From contig JAGCWY010000142.1 in assembly GCA_017961625.1 (NCBI GenBank), forward strand, positions 62,001 to 126,000: a DNA stretch of 64,000 nucleotides, in the 5' to 3' direction. The translations under genes were made by a program, and so were the position numbers. Each line of letters opens with the position of its first letter. The first letter of the stretch is position 1. The notes under the pieces are model-generated. The model was not told the DNA's origin and did no database searches. It saw nothing but the letters and a program-made list of their open reading frames with translations. Of this stretch, positions 25,350-33,988 are shown one piece after another. The stretch is from Ruminococcus sp. GTDB lineage: Bacteria; Bacillota; Clostridia; Oscillospirales; Ruminococcaceae.

Positions 25350-26744
25350 ATGGAAAAAGGCAGAATAACTCAGGTCATCGGACCTGTTATAGACGTTGAG
25401 TTTGGCTCGGGAAAGCTCCCTATGATAAGGGACGCGCTCACCGTTGAGGTGGACGGCAAAATACGCGTTATGGAAGTCGCTCAGCACATGGGCAATCATA
25501 TTGTCCGCTGTATCATGTTGGCGTCCAGCGAGGGACTCAGCAAGAATATGGAGGTAACTCCCACAGGCTCCTGTATAAAAGTACCTGTGGGCGAGCAGAC
25601 TCTCGGACGTATGTTCAACGTCCTCGGCGAGCCTATCGATAAGAAGGGCAACGTTGAGACAGAAGAGAAATGGGAGATACACCGCAAGGCTCCTACCTTT
25701 CAGGATCAGAGCCCTGTCGTTGAGGTACTAGAGACCGGCATCAAGGTCATAGACCTTATAGCTCCCTACGCAAAAGGCGGTAAGATAGGTCTTTTCGGAG
25801 GCGCCGGAGTCGGAAAGACCGTCCTTATTCAGGAGCTCATACGCAATATTGCCACCGAGCACGGCGGCTACTCTATTTTCACCGGCGTTGGAGAGCGTTC
25901 CCGTGAGGGAAACGACCTTTGGAACGAGATGCAGGAATCTGGAGTTATCTCAAAGACCGCTCTTGTTTTCGGTCAGATGAACGAGCCTCCCGGCTCGCGT
26001 ATGCGCGTAGCTCAGACAGGTCTTACCATGGCTGAGTATTTCCGCGACTGCGAACACAAGGACGTACTTCTATTTATCGACAACATCTTCCGTTACGTAC
26101 AGGCTGGCTCTGAGGTATCAGCACTTCTTGGACGTATGCCCTCAGCCGTTGGATATCAGCCAACGCTGGCAAACGAGGTCGGCGAGTTACAGGAGCGTAT
26201 CACCTCCACAAAAAACGGCTCCATTACCTCGGTACAGGCTGTCTACGTCCCTGCGGACGACCTGACAGACCCAGCTCCTGCGGTAACATTTGCACATCTT
26301 GATGCTACCACAGTACTTTCCCGTAAAATAGTTGAGCAGGGTATCTACCCGGCTGTAGACCCTCTTGAATCGAATTCCCGTATCCTAGAACCTGAAATAG
26401 TTGGCGAGGAACATTATGCAGTCGCAAGACAGACTCAGGAGATACTCCAAAAATATAAGGAGCTCCAGGACATCATTGCCATACTCGGTATGGAGGAGCT
26501 CGGCGAAAACGATAAGCTGACGGTATACCGCGCAAGAAAGATACAGAAGTTCCTTTCTCAGCCATTCAACGTTGCCGAAAACTTCACTGGTCTAAAAGGC
26601 AAGTACGTACCTCTTAAGGACACTATCGAGGGCTTTAAGGCTATTATCGAGGGAGATATGGACAAGTACCCGGAGGCCGCCTTCCTCATGGCAGGCACTA
26701 TCGACGACGTTATTATGAAAGCCCGTCAAATGGACGAAAGTTAA
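25350..26744 (+). CDS. atpD: F1Fo ATP synthase subunit beta
   Basis: Catalytic subunit, 464 residues from ATG 25350 (AAAGGAG 6 bases upstream). P-loop GGAGVGKT, GERSREGNDLW, the DELSEED-region equivalent IAILGMEELGENDKLTVYRARK, and LGRMPSAVGYQPTLANEVG are present. IDNIFRYVQAGSE has Tyr-Val where most families have Phe-Thr, a small local change beside the catalytic site. All catalytic residues expected in the P-loop and GER motif are kept. Confidence 0.96.
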   Translation: MEKGRITQVIGPVIDVEFGSGKLPMIRDALTVEVDGKIRVMEVAQHMGNHIVRCIMLASSEGLSKNMEVTPTGSCIKVPVGEQTLGRMFNVLGEPIDKKGNVETEEKWEIHRKAPTFQDQSPVVEVLETGIKVIDLIAPYAKGGKIGLFGGAGVGKTVLIQELIRNIATEHGGYSIFTGVGERSREGNDLWNEMQESGVISKTALVFGQMNEPPGSRMRVAQTGLTMAEYFRDCEHKDVLLFIDNIFRYVQAGSEVSALLGRMPSAVGYQPTLANEVGELQERITSTKNGSITSVQAVYVPADDLTDPAPAVTFAHLDATTVLSRKIVEQGIYPAVDPLESNSRILEPEIVGEEHYAVARQTQEILQKYKELQDIIAILGMEELGENDKLTVYRARKIQKFLSQPFNVAENFTGLKGKYVPLKDTIEGFKAIIEGDMDKYPEAAFLMAGTIDDVIMKARQMDES

Positions 26745-26758
26745 GGGAGGCACCCGTT

Positions 26759-27169
26759 ATGGCAAAGACCTTTCACCTTGAAATAATCGCAACAGACCGC
26801 ATTTTCTTCAGCGGAGAGGTCGAGCACCTCGTTATAACGGCTATCGACGGTCTTCTCGGTATAATGGCAGGACATGAGCCACTTGTTACCTCCCTCCCGA
26901 CAGGAGAGCTGAAATACCTTGTGGACGGAGTATGGAAGTACGCTGCTATATCCGAGGGCTTCATACAGGTAATGCCGGATTCATCAATAATCCTCGCGGA
27001 CACCTGTGAGCTCCCTGAGGAGATAGACATCAAGCGCGCTCAGGAAGCTAAGGAACGCGCTGAGGAGAGGCTCAGGCAGAAGCAGAGCATCAAGGAGTAC
27101 TATGAGACTCAGGCTGCTCTCAACCGCGCCATGAACCGCCTTAAGCTATCACAGAAACATTTCAAGTAA
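26759..27169 (+). CDS. atpC: F1Fo ATP synthase subunit epsilon
   Basis: Rotor subunit and regulator, 136 residues. N-terminal beta-sandwich starts FHLEIIATDRIFFSGEVEHL and includes DGLLGIMAGHEPLV; the C-terminal part is two charged helices (AKERAEERLRQK and LNRAMNRLKLSQKHF). Last gene of the operon, followed by a strong terminator. Confidence 0.94.
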   Translation: MAKTFHLEIIATDRIFFSGEVEHLVITAIDGLLGIMAGHEPLVTSLPTGELKYLVDGVWKYAAISEGFIQVMPDSSIILADTCELPEEIDIKRAQEAKERAEERLRQKQSIKEYYETQAALNRAMNRLKLSQKHFK

Positions 27170-27174
27170 GATCA

Positions 27175-27205
27175 GATGCACTCCGTACCTGGAGTGCATT
27201 TTTAT
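27175..27205 (+). terminator. Intrinsic terminator of the atp operon
   Basis: TGCACTCC (27177-27184) and GGAGTGCA (27191-27198) form an 8-bp stem with a 6-base loop followed by TTTTTATA. It starts within 10 bases of the atpC stop. Confidence 0.88.
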
Positions 27206-27297
27206 AAGTAGTGAATAGAAATTAGTATTGTGGCTCCCATCGGAATCCCAATTTGTTTCTTTCTGCAGACACCTAACGACTAAAGGAAAGGCAAGTA

Positions 27298-27714
27298 ATG
27301 ACTATGGAAAACGCTATGCGCGACGCACTTATAAAAAAATGCTTAGAGCATTATAACACGGTCTATAATGAAGAAATAAACGGAAAAGGCTTCGGCGTAC
27401 CGCCCGGAAGTATAGTTATAGTGCTCGGAGAAGTCCAGAAATGCAAAGAATGGAAGCCGGTATCACATAGGAAAGCTGTGCTCCGTTATTCTTCACATGG
27501 ACTGGAAGTTGTAGCTCTTGACACCGTCCCAGACGAGACCGAAAACGGTATGTACTTCAAAGAAGCGTCAGCTGAGCTTTATACCACTGAGGATGGAGCA
27601 GCCTTCATAACGCTGCGTTTCGGCAAACGATATGAACGCTGCTACAGCTATACAATCAACACTGAAAACGAAGCTGTACTCCTTGACCACGAAAAACTCG
27701 TATGGGTATCGTAA
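27298..27714 (+). CDS. Unrecognised soluble protein
   Basis: A 138-residue protein with no recognised family. It looks soluble: an N-terminal helix (ALIKKCLEHYNTVYN) followed by mainly beta-type segments such as GSIVIVLGEVQKC, KAVLRYSSHGLEVVAL and AAFITLRFGKRYERC. Three cysteines are spread through it. ATG 27298 lies 7 bases after AAAGGAAAGG; the ATG at 27304 is an alternative. It stands alone between the atp terminator and secD, and the upstream gap contains CCTAACGACTAA, also found at the prmC end. Confidence 0.65.
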   Translation: MTMENAMRDALIKKCLEHYNTVYNEEINGKGFGVPPGSIVIVLGEVQKCKEWKPVSHRKAVLRYSSHGLEVVALDTVPDETENGMYFKEASAELYTTEDGAAFITLRFGKRYERCYSYTINTENEAVLLDHEKLVWVS

Positions 27715-27874
27715 TAAAAACTAGCCGGGCTTTGTCGGAAAACTGACTAAAGACAGCACAGGCTGATATTATTTCGCCGCCCTTCAGTCCAGCGGCTAAT
27801 TTGTTCATAATTCCGAAATTTTCTGTTCTTAATTGTGCATATTTTTGAAATGGGGATTTTTTCAGTCCAGATAC

Positions 27875-27903
27875 TTGACTTTTTTGCAAAAATATAGTAA
27901 AAT
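27875..27903 (+). promoter_or_regulatory. Promoter for secD-secF
   Basis: TTGACT (27875-27880), 17-base spacer, TAAAAT (27898-27903). The rest of the 285-base gap 27715-27999 holds no gene; between promoter and start is a structured stretch (CCGAAGAGCTTCGG palindrome at about 27949). Confidence 0.75.
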
Positions 27904-27999
27904 TAATGTAATTGTCAAAGAGACAGGAAATAAGGGCTCATGCCTTTTCCGAAGAGCTTCGGTAAGGCGGAAAAAGCCCCATATTTAGGAGGCATGACT

Positions 28000-29433
28000 G
28001 TGAAAAAGACAGGCAAAAAAACTTTCTTCATTGTCGTTGCTTTTATCGCTTTGTTTGCTGTTTCGTCGATACTGGGCATTGACAAGCTCTATGGCGATAA
28101 CAGAACTACCTATGTCAAGGGTGTTGACGATATCCGTCTTGGTATAGATATCAAGGGCGGCGTTGACGTTACCTTCGGTCCTGCCGGCGACTATGACGCG
28201 GATCAGGCACAGCTCGATTCCGCAACAGAAGTCATCAAGACCAGACTTTCTTCACTCGGTATCACAGATAACGAGGTTTACAGCGATATTAAGAGCGACA
28301 GAATAATCGTTCGTTTCCCTTGGAAGGTCGGCGAAACAAACTTCGACCCGGAGGCTGCCGTTAAGGAGCTCGGCGAAATGGCTGAATTGACATTCCGTAA
28401 GGGCACAGATACCACCACCGACGAAGACGGAAATACCGTACCTTCAGGTGAACTCGTTATTAGCGGCGACGATATCGAATCCGCTCAGATGGGATATCTT
28501 CCGACAGACGACGGCAAAAGCGCTGAGTACGTTGTAAGCCTTAAGCTCAAGAAAAACGGCGAAAATGGCGAGCAATCAGGCTCTGAGAAATTCGCTGCCG
28601 CTACAGCAGAGCTGTCAGGCTCAGATACGCCTATTTCTATATGGATGGACAATACTATGATCTCAGCTCCTACCGTAAAGAGCACTATCACCGACGGCTC
28701 AGCTCAGATCACAGGCAACTTTACCGCAGAAACCGCAGCAAAGCTTGCAAATCAGATCAATTCCGGTGCTCTCCCATTCAAAATGGAGACCAAGAGCTTC
28801 AGGACCATATCGCCTACAATGGGTGAGGGTTCACTCGACGCTATACTCCTTGCAGCTCTCATCGCTTTCTGCTGTATAGCAGTATATATGATATTCCTTT
28901 ACAGACTTCCGGGCGTTGTTGCCGTTATCGCACTCTGCGGTCAGGTAGCAGGCTCTCTTGCAGCTGTTACCGGATGGTTCGGATTTATGAAGGGTTCAAC
29001 ACTCACTATCCCCGGTATCGCAGGTATTATACTTGCAGTCGGCATGGGCGTTGACGCAAACATCATCACCGGTGAGCGTATCAAGGAAGAGCTCAAAACA
29101 GGCAAGTCCCTTGACGCCGCTATAAAAATCGCTTACAAGAAGGCTTTCTCGGCTATTCTCGACGGCAACATCACAAATGTTATTATCGCCATTATCCTAA
29201 TGGGAGCTTTTGGTGTTCCCGACAGTTTCTTCTCGAAGATACTCAATAAGACTATATTCTTCGCATTCGGCGCTACTGCTGAGGGCGTTGTTTACTCCTT
29301 CGGATTTACCCTGCTTGCAGGCGTTATCTGCAACTTTATCTTCGGAGTATTTGCTTCAAGACTTATGGTAACATCACTCTCCAAGTTCAAGTGCTTCAAA
29401 AACAGAAAGCTTTACGGAGGTGACGTGAAATGA
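28000..29433 (+). CDS. secD: Protein translocase subunit SecD
   Basis: Accessory membrane subunit that uses the proton gradient to help protein export. The 477-residue protein has an N-terminal helix (about 9-27), the signature RLGIDIKGGVDVTF, a large P1 extracytoplasmic domain (about 40-260), and five C-terminal helices with PGIAGIILAVGMGVDANIITGERIKEEL. Start is the GTG at 28000, 7 bases after AGGAGG; an upstream ATG at 27940 would add 20 residues before the usual start. The next gene overlaps (ATGA). Confidence 0.93.
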   Translation: MKKTGKKTFFIVVAFIALFAVSSILGIDKLYGDNRTTYVKGVDDIRLGIDIKGGVDVTFGPAGDYDADQAQLDSATEVIKTRLSSLGITDNEVYSDIKSDRIIVRFPWKVGETNFDPEAAVKELGEMAELTFRKGTDTTTDEDGNTVPSGELVISGDDIESAQMGYLPTDDGKSAEYVVSLKLKKNGENGEQSGSEKFAAATAELSGSDTPISIWMDNTMISAPTVKSTITDGSAQITGNFTAETAAKLANQINSGALPFKMETKSFRTISPTMGEGSLDAILLAALIAFCCIAVYMIFLYRLPGVVAVIALCGQVAGSLAAVTGWFGFMKGSTLTIPGIAGIILAVGMGVDANIITGERIKEELKTGKSLDAAIKIAYKKAFSAILDGNITNVIIAIILMGAFGVPDSFFSKILNKTIFFAFGATAEGVVYSFGFTLLAGVICNFIFGVFASRLMVTSLSKFKCFKNRKLYGGDVK

Positions 29434-30401
29434 GCAAGAAAAATACTCAGAAGGAAAGCGTAAGCACTCCCGCAAAGGTTTATAACTTCTGTTCCAAGAA
29501 AAAGCTTATCCTCGGTGTTGTCATCGCGGTACTTGTGGTATTCATCGGAGCTGCGATAATCAGAGGCATCCACCTCGCTATCGAGTTTAAGGGCGGTACC
29601 CTCATAACCTACACATATCAGGGCGACATCAACACAAATGAGGTCGCAGACGCTGTAAAGGAAATCGTAGGCTCGACAGTTACGGTAAGAACAGGTGAGA
29701 GCCTTGACTCAGGCGGAAAGCAGGTAACTATCTCCTTTACCTCCGATCAGGGACTTACAGCCGACAGACAGACGGAGCTCACATCAGCTCTCAGAGAGAA
29801 GTTTGCTTCAAACGATCTCGTTATCTACGATTCAAACGATGTTAATCCCTCATCGGGACGTGAATTCCTGCTCAAGTGCTTCATCGCAGTACTCTTTGCA
29901 GCATTCATCGTTATCATATATATCGCTGTAAGATTCAGAAATATCGGAGGCTGGTCAGCCGGTGTATGCTCGATATTCGCACTCTGCCTCGATATATTTG
30001 TAGCCTTCACAACTACCATAGTATGCGGCTTCAGCATTGACTCCAACATCGTTGCCGTTATACTCACCATACTCGGTTACTCTATCAACAACACTATCGT
30101 TATCTACGACAGAATCAGAGAGAACCGTAACCTCATGCCGAAGGCTTCACTCAACGAGCTTATCAATGTAAGCTGCACACAGTCGCTTACAAGATCTATC
30201 AGAACATCTATCACAACTATCGGTACTATGCTCGTCATCACTATTGTTGTTCTGGCAACAGGCTACAAGTCACTACTCAGCTTCTCTGTACCGCTTATGA
30301 TGGGTCTTATCTCAGGTACGTTCTCATCACTCTTTGTTGCACCTGTAACATGGTCATGGTGGAAGAACAAGTCCGAAGCAAAGAAAAAAAGCTCAAAGTA
30401 A
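29430..30401 (+). CDS. secF: Protein translocase subunit SecF
   Basis: Partner of SecD, 323 residues: N-terminal helix, then IEFKGGTLITYTY, a small P1 domain, and five helices containing LGYSINNTIVIYDRIRENR. Overlap with secD by four bases indicates coupled translation. Operon ends here at a strong terminator. Confidence 0.93.
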   Translation: MSKKNTQKESVSTPAKVYNFCSKKKLILGVVIAVLVVFIGAAIIRGIHLAIEFKGGTLITYTYQGDINTNEVADAVKEIVGSTVTVRTGESLDSGGKQVTISFTSDQGLTADRQTELTSALREKFASNDLVIYDSNDVNPSSGREFLLKCFIAVLFAAFIVIIYIAVRFRNIGGWSAGVCSIFALCLDIFVAFTTTIVCGFSIDSNIVAVILTILGYSINNTIVIYDRIRENRNLMPKASLNELINVSCTQSLTRSIRTSITTIGTMLVITIVVLATGYKSLLSFSVPLMMGLISGTFSSLFVAPVTWSWWKNKSEAKKKSSK

Positions 30402-30409
30402 TTTTTAAG

Positions 30410-30432
30410 ACCGCCCTTCGGGGCGGTTTTTT
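30410..30432 (+). terminator. Intrinsic terminator of secDF
   Basis: ACCGCCC-TTCG-GGGCGGT with a stable UUCG loop, followed by six Ts; starts 9 bases after secF. Confidence 0.95.
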
Positions 30433-30481
30433 GTTATGCATAGCTTTCAGCTTACACTTATACTGCCTTTCCCCTATTATC

Positions 30482-30510
30482 TTGACTTTGTAATGATTAT
30501 ATTGTATAAT
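30482..30510 (+). promoter_or_regulatory. Promoter for the FHA gene cluster
   Basis: TTGACT (30482-30487), 17-base spacer, TATAAT (30505-30510), 32 bases before the start of the FHA gene. Confidence 0.85.
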
Positions 30511-30542
30511 ATATTGCAGAATCAGCTGAAAGGAGTGGTAAC

Positions 30543-31637
30543 GTGGCTAAGCTTAAATTCTCGGAGAAAAACGGAGAGGTATATATAGTATGCAGACTCA
30601 CTGGCAGTGAAATGCTCAACGAACCCGAATACCGCTATTTTATTGACAACCGCATAAAGGGCTGGCTCGTTCCCTCGGCGCAGTCCGCCGATAAGCTTGT
30701 ATACACCGGTGCTCACGGCATTCCCCTTATAGACGTGCTGAAAAGCGGCATAGACAAGACACAGTATTTCCGGATAGTGTCAAATCTTCTAGATATACTT
30801 GAGGTTGCAGAGAAATGTGGCTTCAATATGCAGAATATCATGCTTGATCCGAATTATATCACCATAGACCGGCAAACAAAGGAGATACACCTTTTCTATC
30901 TCCCTCTATGGTACAACGAATCCACCAACGACGGAATCGTCAACTGTCTGCGTAAGATATCCACCTACGCAAGCTACAGTGACCGCTATGACTACGACCG
31001 TGTTGACAGCTTCATGAATTTTGTCATAAGCAAGCCAAGTTTCAGTATATACGAGACCAAGAACTATATACACAACGAAGCTCCCGAACTCTTTACACTT
31101 ACGGACAGGAGCGAGTTCAGCAGACCTGCTTCCCAATCAGCTCAACAGGTACGTAAGCCGAAAGTACTGCCTCCTGTGCAGCAAAGCGGAGACACTCACG
31201 AATTTTCGGCGCAGAGAACTGAAAGGCCTACGTTATCGGCAGTTCAGAAATCTGAGCCAAAGGTTATACCTTCCCTCAGAGAGGAAAAAAAGCAGGTGCT
31301 CCCGGAGCTTGTGAAAAAAGAGATACCTCATACAGAACAGAGATATCCAACTATTACACGGCGCACAACCGGAGTCACAGTAAATATCGACAAACCAGTC
31401 TTCAAGATAGGTAAGGAACGCAGCCGCGTTGACTTCTGTGTCACAGAAAACCGAACAGTGAGCCGCCTTCATGCCACTATCTATACCCGGAACGGCTCGT
31501 GCTTTATAGAGGACAACAACTCCACCAACAAAACATACATCAATGGCACTCCCCTCCTTCCCGAAAGGGAAATAAAGCTAAAGGACGGCGATGTGCTCAG
31601 ACTTTCCAACGAAGAATTCGATTTCACAGACAGGTAG
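30543..31637 (+). CDS. FHA-domain protein with N-terminal DUF6382-like domain
   Basis: A 364-residue soluble protein in three parts. Residues 1 to about 185 form a compact domain (VDSFMNFVISKPSFSIYE at the end) resembling the DUF6382/EssB-type pseudokinase-like module of Firmicutes; this is a tentative match. About 190-270 is a Pro/Gln/Lys-rich linker. Residues about 275-364 are a forkhead-associated domain that binds phosphothreonine: FKIGKERSRVDF, NRTVSRLHATI and STNKTYINGTPL are the expected loops. GTG start after AAGGAG. It is followed by a PP2C-type phosphatase gene, but no Ser/Thr kinase is in view. Confidence 0.85.
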   Translation: MAKLKFSEKNGEVYIVCRLTGSEMLNEPEYRYFIDNRIKGWLVPSAQSADKLVYTGAHGIPLIDVLKSGIDKTQYFRIVSNLLDILEVAEKCGFNMQNIMLDPNYITIDRQTKEIHLFYLPLWYNESTNDGIVNCLRKISTYASYSDRYDYDRVDSFMNFVISKPSFSIYETKNYIHNEAPELFTLTDRSEFSRPASQSAQQVRKPKVLPPVQQSGDTHEFSAQRTERPTLSAVQKSEPKVIPSLREEKKQVLPELVKKEIPHTEQRYPTITRRTTGVTVNIDKPVFKIGKERSRVDFCVTENRTVSRLHATIYTRNGSCFIEDNNSTNKTYINGTPLLPEREIKLKDGDVLRLSNEEFDFTDR

Positions 31638-31645
31638 AGGTCAGT

Positions 31646-32413
31646 ATGGAATACATAGCAGCCTGCGATACAGACGCAGGCATCTCAAAATACATAAATC
31701 AAGACAGCGTATGCGTCAAGACAGCTGAAACAGGCAACGGAAAAGCCGCTCTTATACTAGTATGTGACGGAATGGGAGGTCTATCCCGTGGAGAGCTCGC
31801 CAGCGCTGAGGTCATACGCAGCTTTGCGGATTGGTTCGACAGCGAGTTCCCATTCGAGCTTCCCGACTGGAACTGGGAGACCGCAGCCCGTAACGTAATA
31901 AGCCGCCTGAGGCGGCTCAACGCCATTATGGTTGACTACGGTATGCACGAGGATATACAACTCGGCACCACAGCTACAGGCATAATAGCCGTAGACTCGA
32001 AATTCATGACCTTCCATGTTGGCGATACCCGTATTTACAAGATATCTGACTAGCTCAGCCAACTCACCGACGATCATACCTTCGTGAACCGCGAGGTAAA
32101 AAACGGCAGAATGACTCCCGAGGAAGCTAAGACAGATCCCCGCAGGAACGCCCTAGTGCAGTGCGTTGGCGTCACCGCAGATATATTCCCGGAGGTAAAA
32201 CTTGGAGACCTTGAAAGCGGCGCGAACTATATGATATGCTCTGACGGCTTCCGCCATGTACTTACCGAAAAAGAGCTGTTTGAAGAGCTTTCTCCAGAAT
32301 GCACCGTCACAAAGGCAGATATGCAGAAAAAGCTCAGGGAGCTCATAGACACAGTCAAAGCAAGAGAGGAAAACGATAATATCACAGTCGCTCTGTTCCG
32401 TCCCGAATTCTGA
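31646..32413 (+). pseudogene. PP2C-type Ser/Thr phosphatase interrupted by an in-frame TAG
   Basis: Reading from ATG 31646 gives a complete PP2C family domain of about 254 residues, except that codon 136 (32051-32053) is TAG. Before it: ACDTDAGISKYINQDS, CDGMGGLSRGE (metal-binding Asp), GTTATGI and HVGDTRIYKISD. After it, in the same frame: LSQLTDDHTFVNREV, MICSDGF (metal Asp) and ENDNITVALF. The break falls between VGDTRIY and QLTDDH, which are normally one continuous loop. The 5' half lacks the metal-binding Asp residues of the 3' half, so neither part should be active alone. TAG is an ordinary stop in neighbours (for example the FHA gene), so a mutation or base-call error is most likely. 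Confidence 0.88.
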
Positions 32414-32454
32414 CAAACTTTCAAACGCAGCTATCCGCTCAAAGGAGAGGAACT

Positions 32455-32688
32455 ATGACTACAGGAGAGATACTTGTCATCGTGGCAGCTGCCGCGGTGT
32501 TCGTTATAATAAATCTGATAATGTGGAGCATTATCATAAAAAAGGAACGCAGGGAGACGCCATCTGCAACAGTTCCGGCTGTTGACAGTGGTATCAGACT
32601 TCCGGGAGGCGTTCCCGACGCGGCAGCCGATATGGGATTCAGGCTGCTGGAAAATACTGTCATCGTCCACACAGACGACAGAATATAA
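32455..32688 (+). CDS. Small single-pass membrane protein
   Basis: A 77-residue protein with one strong membrane helix (about 5-28) followed by a basic stop-transfer (KKERRE) and a soluble tail of about 45 residues ending in HTDDRI. No family recognised. Start follows AAAGGAGAGG. It lies 42 bases after the PP2C gene and is probably co-transcribed. Confidence 0.72.
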   Translation: MTTGEILVIVAAAAVFVIINLIMWSIIIKKERRETPSATVPAVDSGIRLPGGVPDAAADMGFRLLENTVIVHTDDRI

Positions 32689-32759
32689 TGGGTCATACCT
32701 GCCGCTTCCCATGCAGGCGGCGGTCTGATATATATTTATGATATAGGAGGAAAATCTAA

Positions 32760-33128
32760 ATGGCAAAGGCATTCAAAATTATCAACATACTTCTTGTGGT
32801 GTATTACGGCATAATTGCTGTGATCACATTCACAGGTATCTCTGCCGCAGGCACTGCAGCAGCAGGCAAAAGAGGAGCCGACGCCGCCCTTGGCGGTGTA
32901 GCTTTTTTCACGGCGCTTATGTTGCTCATACCGACTCTTCTTGTTATTTATATGGCTGTTCAGGGACTTAAAAGAAATTATGGTTTGTGCTACAAACTCG
33001 CGGCGGTCCTTATGCTTCTGAACATCATATCTTTCGCAGTCACAAGCGACAAGAGCACAGCTATTTTCAGCCTTGTATTTTCTATAGTATACTGCTTCAT
33101 GGCAAAAATGCTGGATTCAAAATACTGA
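32760..33128 (+). CDS. Four-helix membrane protein of unknown function
   Basis: A 122-residue, very hydrophobic protein with about four membrane segments (near 5-30, 42-66, 78-92, 96-115) and a short polar C-terminus. AGGAGGAAAATC ribosome site. No family recognised. Clustered with the FHA/PP2C genes and the membrane protein that follows. Confidence 0.72.
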   Translation: MAKAFKIINILLVVYYGIIAVITFTGISAAGTAAAGKRGADAALGGVAFFTALMLLIPTLLVIYMAVQGLKRNYGLCYKLAAVLMLLNIISFAVTSDKSTAIFSLVFSIVYCFMAKMLDSKY

Positions 33129-33154
33129 TATTAACTTCTTGTAGGAGTTTTATT

Positions 33155-33835
33155 ATGGATAGATCTGATGTTTATCGTGATAAGGAGGCAAAGGCAAGGG
33201 AGTATGCCCACAACCGCACTCTGCTCAATAAATGCAACAAAACCTACACAAAACTTATCATAGCATATCTTTTTGCACTGACATTCTTTCCGCTGCTTTC
33301 ATTCTTTCTAATGCTCGGCAGCGTTTTTGCGGATGATACCATATTCCTGACGTTTGAAAGCTTTATAGTCTATTCGGTAGGTATATATTGCGCATGGCAG
33401 GCGGCATACAGAAGGAGCGACCTCTTCGTCGTATTTACTGGCGCCATAGCCATATTAAACCAGATTATACTCTACGTCTTCAAAAAATATGCCAACGGAG
33501 AATATCTGAAATACTTCAAATTTGACTCTATCGGCTATACATCAAAGATACATCTGTTCCTTCTTGTGATAATACTCTTAATAGCAGCGGTAAACATGAA
33601 GACCAACTATACCTTCCATAAGCTCGAAAAGGAGGACAACTATCCACATTTCAACGAAAGATTCTTTGAACAGGATATGAACAGCAAACAAATTGCGATA
33701 CAGGATCCTTATAAGCAGCAGTTCGACAAGCTTAAGCAGACAGCCACAGACCAAATGACAGAGCTTACATTAAAAAATGAAAAGCTGGACGAACATGTTG
33801 ACAATTACAGAAACGATTATATGGATGATGTATAA
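33155..33835 (+). CDS. Membrane protein with cytoplasmic coiled-coil tail
   Basis: A 226-residue protein: charged N-terminus rich in Lys/Arg/Glu, four membrane segments (about 35-58, 64-84, 90-107, 128-146), then a hydrophilic tail of about 75 residues with helical, Gln/Lys-rich character (QQFDKLKQTATDQMTELTL). ATG 33155 follows TAGGAG. Function unknown. It is the last gene before a strong terminator, so the FHA-PP2C-membrane set looks like one unit of five genes. Confidence 0.72.
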   Translation: MDRSDVYRDKEAKAREYAHNRTLLNKCNKTYTKLIIAYLFALTFFPLLSFFLMLGSVFADDTIFLTFESFIVYSVGIYCAWQAAYRRSDLFVVFTGAIAILNQIILYVFKKYANGEYLKYFKFDSIGYTSKIHLFLLVIILLIAAVNMKTNYTFHKLEKEDNYPHFNERFFEQDMNSKQIAIQDPYKQQFDKLKQTATDQMTELTLKNEKLDEHVDNYRNDYMDDV

Positions 33836-33872
33836 ATTATACAGAAATCAGGCATAATTTCATCAAAACTAA

Positions 33873-33896
33873 GGCGGCTCTCAGCCGCCTTTTTTA
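33873..33896 (+). terminator. Intrinsic terminator of the FHA cluster
   Basis: GGCGGCT-CTC-AGCCGCC (33873-33889) followed by seven Ts. Confidence 0.92.
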
Positions 33897-33925
33897 TTGA
33901 CACGAAAGATTTATGATGATATAAT
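33897..33925 (+). promoter_or_regulatory. Promoter for purB
   Basis: TTGACA (33897-33902), 17-base spacer, TATAAT (33920-33925); the -35 begins immediately after the preceding terminator's T-run. Confidence 0.92.
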
Positions 33926-33988
33926 TAAAGTGATATTCTTTACGCTTAAAGCGCACATCAATTTTTATTCTAAAGGAGTAAGATCAAC

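Noticed and set aside
32051..32053. In-frame TAG read as pyrrolysine or another recoded residue
   Set aside because: TAG is a normal stop at several neighbouring genes, no pyl gene is in the window, and PP2C enzymes have no known special residue at this place.
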